NCBI RefSeq assembly: GCF_003945595.2
Contig: NW_024104314.1
Span: forward strand, 1,054,001-1,118,000
Direction of reading: 5' to 3'
Source of the DNA: Pipra filicauda
Lineage: Eukaryota > Chordata > Aves > Passeriformes > Pipridae
DNA: 64,000 nucleotides
The notes beneath the pieces were generated by a model, which worked only from the letters and a program-made list of their open reading frames with translations, did no database searches and had not been told where the DNA came from. Position 1 is the stretch's first letter. Each line of letters begins with the position of its first letter. Below are positions 37,020 to 64,000 of this stretch, piece by piece. The translations under genes were made by a program, and so were the position numbers.

Positions 37020-37420
37020 GCCCTGCAGCTATAAAGGGACTGTTGTGGCTTCTCTCTTAGTTTACAAAAAAAAAAAAAAAATTTTTTTTTTTTAAGTGGT
37101 CGAATTTAAAAAGGGATTGGAAAGATCGCCCAGACAACTTCGAAGTCAGGTTGCACTGAAAGCAGCTGGTGACGCGATGTTGAAAGGCAGATTAGTGGCT
37201 TTAATGAGAGGGAGCAGAAAAGGGCGCTCGTAGCGAGGGGCAGGTCAGGAGACAGTGCACGGGGTGAGGGGGAGGAGGGCTGGAAGAAGTTACGAAAGGG
37301 AAGCGAGAAGTGCCATGGTCGAATTAGCCATCAACGCGGAAACTGAAACTGCCTGTGAGGGAGAGGAGCGGACTGAGGAGAGGGGGAGAGAACCGCAGGA
37401 GATGCTGTGCCTGGTGGCTG
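37020..37420 (+). promoter_or_regulatory. PLCG2: candidate alternative promoter or enhancer in PLCG2 intron 1
   Basis: A TATA-like CTATAAAGG lies at 37029-37037, followed by an A16/T12 homopolymer junction (37066-37093) of the kind that excludes nucleosomes. A segment with about a dozen CpGs follows (37137-37400). It contains an exact ISRE, GAAACTGAAACT at 37339-37350, and a purine-rich GGAAGCGAGA at 37299-37308 that differs by one base from the PU.1/IRF composite GGAANNGAAA. PLCG2 is expressed in B and myeloid cells, where PU.1 and IRF factors act. The function is inferred; no transcript start is visible. Confidence 0.35.
37066..37093. repeat. A16/T12 homopolymer junction
   Basis: Sixteen A residues run straight into twelve T residues, giving a perfect A/T palindrome. 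Poly(dA:dT) tracts stiffen DNA and deplete nucleosomes. It is also a slippage-prone site. Confidence 0.9.
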
Positions 37421-38127
37421 CATGTGCACAGAGCTCTTTAAACCTGCCCTGCTCAAGGATGAGCTTAAGGAGGATGGCTGGGAACTGTGTGGCAGCAGCC
37501 CCTGCAACTTGTGTGCAAATGATATTCATGGATGAAAGAGCAGGTTCCAGAGCACCCTGTTTGTAAATAATCTCACCGAGGAGTAATCAGGCTTGTAATT
37601 AGCTGTTTGAGGCAATGACGTGAGGGAGACCAGAGCACAGAAGCTTGGTAATATTTGCAAGATCTGCTGTGAACACATCTGTCTTTTGGCTGTTTGGTGT
37701 CCCAAGTGTGTGCACACAAATATCACGTGGGTAAGAAAAAGAAGACTGTGTAGGAGAAACACAGCCATGAAGTTTTAGAAGTGCATAAACTGAGACTTTT
37801 CAGATGTAGCCAACATTTGTTTCAGTGTTGGTATTTACTCATGTTTTCCCCTCACTACAGCTCCCAAAAGGACAGTTACCTGGTTTAAATTCTCATATAG
37901 CTCTCATACAGGTTTAAAATCTAATATAGTGCAAGAGTTCATGCCAGCTGATATAATTATTTCTTGTGCTATCTTGTCATTGGATTGCTGGGCTTCAATC
38001 ATCCTCGCTCTTCCTGATGTAATATCAAGAAGACAGTTACACTGACAGCAGAACCTGTGAGGCTTCTCAGATTTTAGAGGTCTCTTCGGGCAGCAAACTG
38101 ATGCAAGAAGAGCAAACCTGCTGCAGT

Positions 38128-38143
38128 TCACCTGGGGGCAGCG
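38128..38143 (+). promoter_or_regulatory. CTCF-like motif
   Basis: TCACCTGGGGGCAGCG differs at a couple of positions from the CTCF core (CCASYAGRKGGCRS). It lies in PLCG2 intron 1. This is a weak single-motif call. Confidence 0.2.
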
Positions 38144-39607
38144 TTTTGGTTATTGGAAGAAAGCATTGGGAATATAAAAAAGGTAATCCTGGAAAAGTAG
38201 AAAGAGTATGATTCAAATCTGTTGCATATATCTCCTTTTCTTATGTTAATATCTAGGTTGTCAGTACGTAGGACAAGATGGATTTCCAGGTATTTCTTGG
38301 AGTAGTATCAGTTTCAAGAATGAGAAGTTTTAAATTCCACCCTACATAGAACTAATGAGATTTTTATGGAACATAATTCTGCAAATGCCCTAAACCAATC
38401 AGGAAATTCCTAAAGGAATGGTGATTTCTGTTAAGTGTTTCTTTTGTCAATTAGAGAGTCTGTGAACAAAGGTATCTCACTGTATAGAACAAATAAAACA
38501 GATCTGATGCTTGGAAGGAGTTTGGTAGAATCAAAGTAGGATCAAAGTGCACATTTTTTGATGTCTTCAGAGACTCCTGAAGTCATCAAATCAAGGTAAA
38601 TATAGTCAGGGTTGGAACTTTGTTTAAGGAAGTATCCCTTTGGACCTACCAGTGACACTTGCCAATTTCTGGGGAAAACCCAATATTGCTACTTGGAGGC
38701 TTCAGAGGTGCATTCTTGCTGCTTAGTGCTTTGAGGGGGTAAAAGTGCATTTGGACAGAATATGTGCTGTGTGATGCTTACATTTTATATTTGATGTGCA
38801 TCTATAATTTGTAAGTGATACACAGAAACCCTGCTAGGTACTATGAAAAAGGATTCTATTCATGCTTGCACTAGGTACTGTTTTTGCTTGTCTAATCAGG
38901 AGTTACTTTTATAACCATCCCAGAAAGTAATCCTTCCTTGGCCACCAGTCATACTGTCAAAAAAGTTGGAGGTTTGGTAAGTGAAATAAACTGCCATAGG
39001 AATTTGTGCAGCATAATTGTATTTACATTATTTTTTGGGTTAGGAGAAGGTCTAGGAAATGTGGCAGAAAATGTTACAGAGAAATCAAATGTTGCTCCTT
39101 TAAGAGAGGTTCTTAGCATAGTTCTGCTCGAGTTTGAACACTTTTTTTTTTTTCATGTTTCTGATGTGCTCTTTAGTTATATTTAGGCTTTATTTGTTAT
39201 GATCCAGGTTCTGGTTTTTTTCTTTTCAGTAGTTTGTGTTCACTGTGTTTTGTTTTTTGTTCCTTTGTCTGTAATACTTATTCTTAAATTCGGTATTTCC
39301 TGCAGGTTTTCTTTCTTTCCTTTTCTTTGTTTGTTTGTTTGATTTGGTTAGGGGTTTTTTGTTGTTGTTTTTGTTTTTCTGCTTTTTTCCTGTCCTAATG
39401 TGGAGACTTTAGAGATGTAAGTCTGTGTTAGCAGTGAGGGTTTGTACTTCCTTTCTGGAGAGAACAGCAAGGATGCTGTAAATATTGGCCTTGCATTTGC
39501 ATGGGCAAGAGTCTCCATTGGGTATCTAACTTACACAAATGTTATTTTTAAAGAAATGAAAATGTTGTTTTAAATATTGAATTTTCTCAATTTTTTTTTC
39601 TTTTCAG

Positions 39608-39645
39608 GACACTGAAAACCATAAAAGTTTGATTAAAAAGAAAAA
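39608..39645 (+). other. PLCG2: PLCG2 exon 2 leader (5' UTR part)
   Basis: These 38 bases follow the acceptor and contain no upstream ATG. A TAA at 39634-39636 is in frame with the start codon, three codons before it, which fixes the ATG at 39646 as the first possible start. Confidence 0.8.
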
Positions 39646-63305
<23,660 letters not shown>

Positions 63306-64000
63306 GTGGGCTTGCTTTGTGTGCTGAGAGATAAAATAGGAAAACAAGAGCAGGAGCCAGAAATACTATTTCTCAGACTGAAACTGCAGTAGAACCTTTT
63401 TGAAAGGCAATATTAGGTAAAGAATATGAGAACTGTTCATGATTTCTTTAGTAAAACAATAATCACTTTTGTCCATGCTGCAGTTTTCTGACTAACAGTA
63501 CTGCATCCTCTGTATTAAACTTCTGAACAGAAGAAATAAGGGTAGAAAGGTATAAGCATCCAGATTATGTCAGTCTGGAAATAGTAGCACGCCATTATAA
63601 GGTGCAAAAGTTCTGTGCTAAAGTTTTTGGGTGGTTTTTTTTTCCCTCCAGACTGTTTGTTGTTACCTTGCAGAGCACAGAGGGGACTGGCACAGGCACA
63701 TGATTAATAACATGACAGATCTGATTTAAAGGGAATTGAAAACTCCTATGAGTGTGCACAAGAGAACATCCATAACACTCAGTGCTGTCTAAAAGAGCAC
63801 TGAAGAGTCTTTAAATAGATCAGCACCTGCCAGTGAGCTGGTTGTGTTGTTTGGCTTTTGTTTGGAAAATGTTGTCAGTAAACAGTCAGAGGCAACTCCT
63901 GCTTTACTGGCCTGTGAGATTTTTCAGATAAGCCTGTCAAACTGAAATCTGACAGCAGTAGGCTATGCAGAACTGAAAGTGGTTGAGAACTAGATATGAG
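63306..64000 (+). other. PLCG2: PLCG2 intron 14 (partial)
   Basis: Intronic DNA runs to the window end. No exon 15 is seen. An open frame that reads through the donor to 63392 is simply intron read-through. Confidence 0.8.

Larger units (their letters stand above)
34402..39607 (+). other. PLCG2: PLCG2 intron 1
   Basis: The intron runs from the GTGAGC donor to a T-rich acceptor TTTTCAG at 39601-39607. It holds repeat copy B (35538-35640), an A/T homopolymer junction at 37066-37093, a CpG-bearing segment at 37130-37420, a CTCF-like motif near 38128, and T/G-rich low-complexity DNA at about 39190-39400. No additional coding exon was recognised. Confidence 0.65.

Noticed and set aside
37255..37566. 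103-codon open frame in PLCG2 intron 1, considered as an alternative coding first exon
   Set aside because: The frame begins at a GTG rather than an ATG, and its product is charged low-complexity sequence with no known domain. The DNA is better explained as a regulatory segment.

Overview
This is vertebrate nuclear DNA, most likely from a bird. The coding signal is split into short exons with GT/AG boundaries, separated by introns of 0.15 to 9 kb. There are no bacterial-style genes. The avian assignment rests on two fragments of CR1 LINE 3' ends (20297-20436 and 62917-62972), with support from the modest intron sizes. The gene order, the 3' end of CMIP followed on the same strand by PLCG2, matches the amniote block on human 16q23.

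Layout: (1) 1-2303 is the last intron of CMIP. (2) 2304-2357 is the terminal CMIP coding exon (17 codons plus stop), followed by a long, A/T-homopolymer-rich 3' UTR ending at an AATAAA at 4285-4290. (3) About 4.3-34.0 kb is intergenic with no gene I can recognise. It holds a CR1 fragment, a MIR-like SINE, microsatellites, a hairpin at 7.7 kb, a cluster of AP-1 heptamers at 8.2-16.6 kb and one weak orphan exon candidate at 23.9 kb. (4) About 34.0-34.9 kb is a strong CpG island holding the non-coding first exon of PLCG2. (5) 34402-39607 is intron 1, with a GC/CpG-rich, ISRE-containing segment at 37.0-37.4 kb that could be a second promoter or an enhancer. (6) 39608-63305 holds exons 2-14 of PLCG2, which join without a frame break into the first 454 residues: N-terminus, PH domain, EF-hand region and essentially the whole PI-PLC X box with every expected catalytic residue. 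The Y box, split PH, SH2, SH3 and C2 parts lie beyond the window end.

How the genes work: PLCG2 is the phospholipase C-gamma2 of B cells and myeloid cells. It splits PIP2 into IP3 and diacylglycerol downstream of tyrosine kinases. CMIP is an intracellular adaptor with PH and leucine-rich repeat regions linked to lymphocyte signalling. Both act in immune-cell signalling, but each has its own transcription unit; I see no evidence that they are co-transcribed.

I found no convincing undescribed system. The most interesting non-coding observations are the AP-1 heptamer cluster, the candidate intron-1 immune regulatory element of PLCG2, and a 103-bp repeat that flanks the PLCG2 promoter on both sides. 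All positions were read by eye. No alignment or database search was run.
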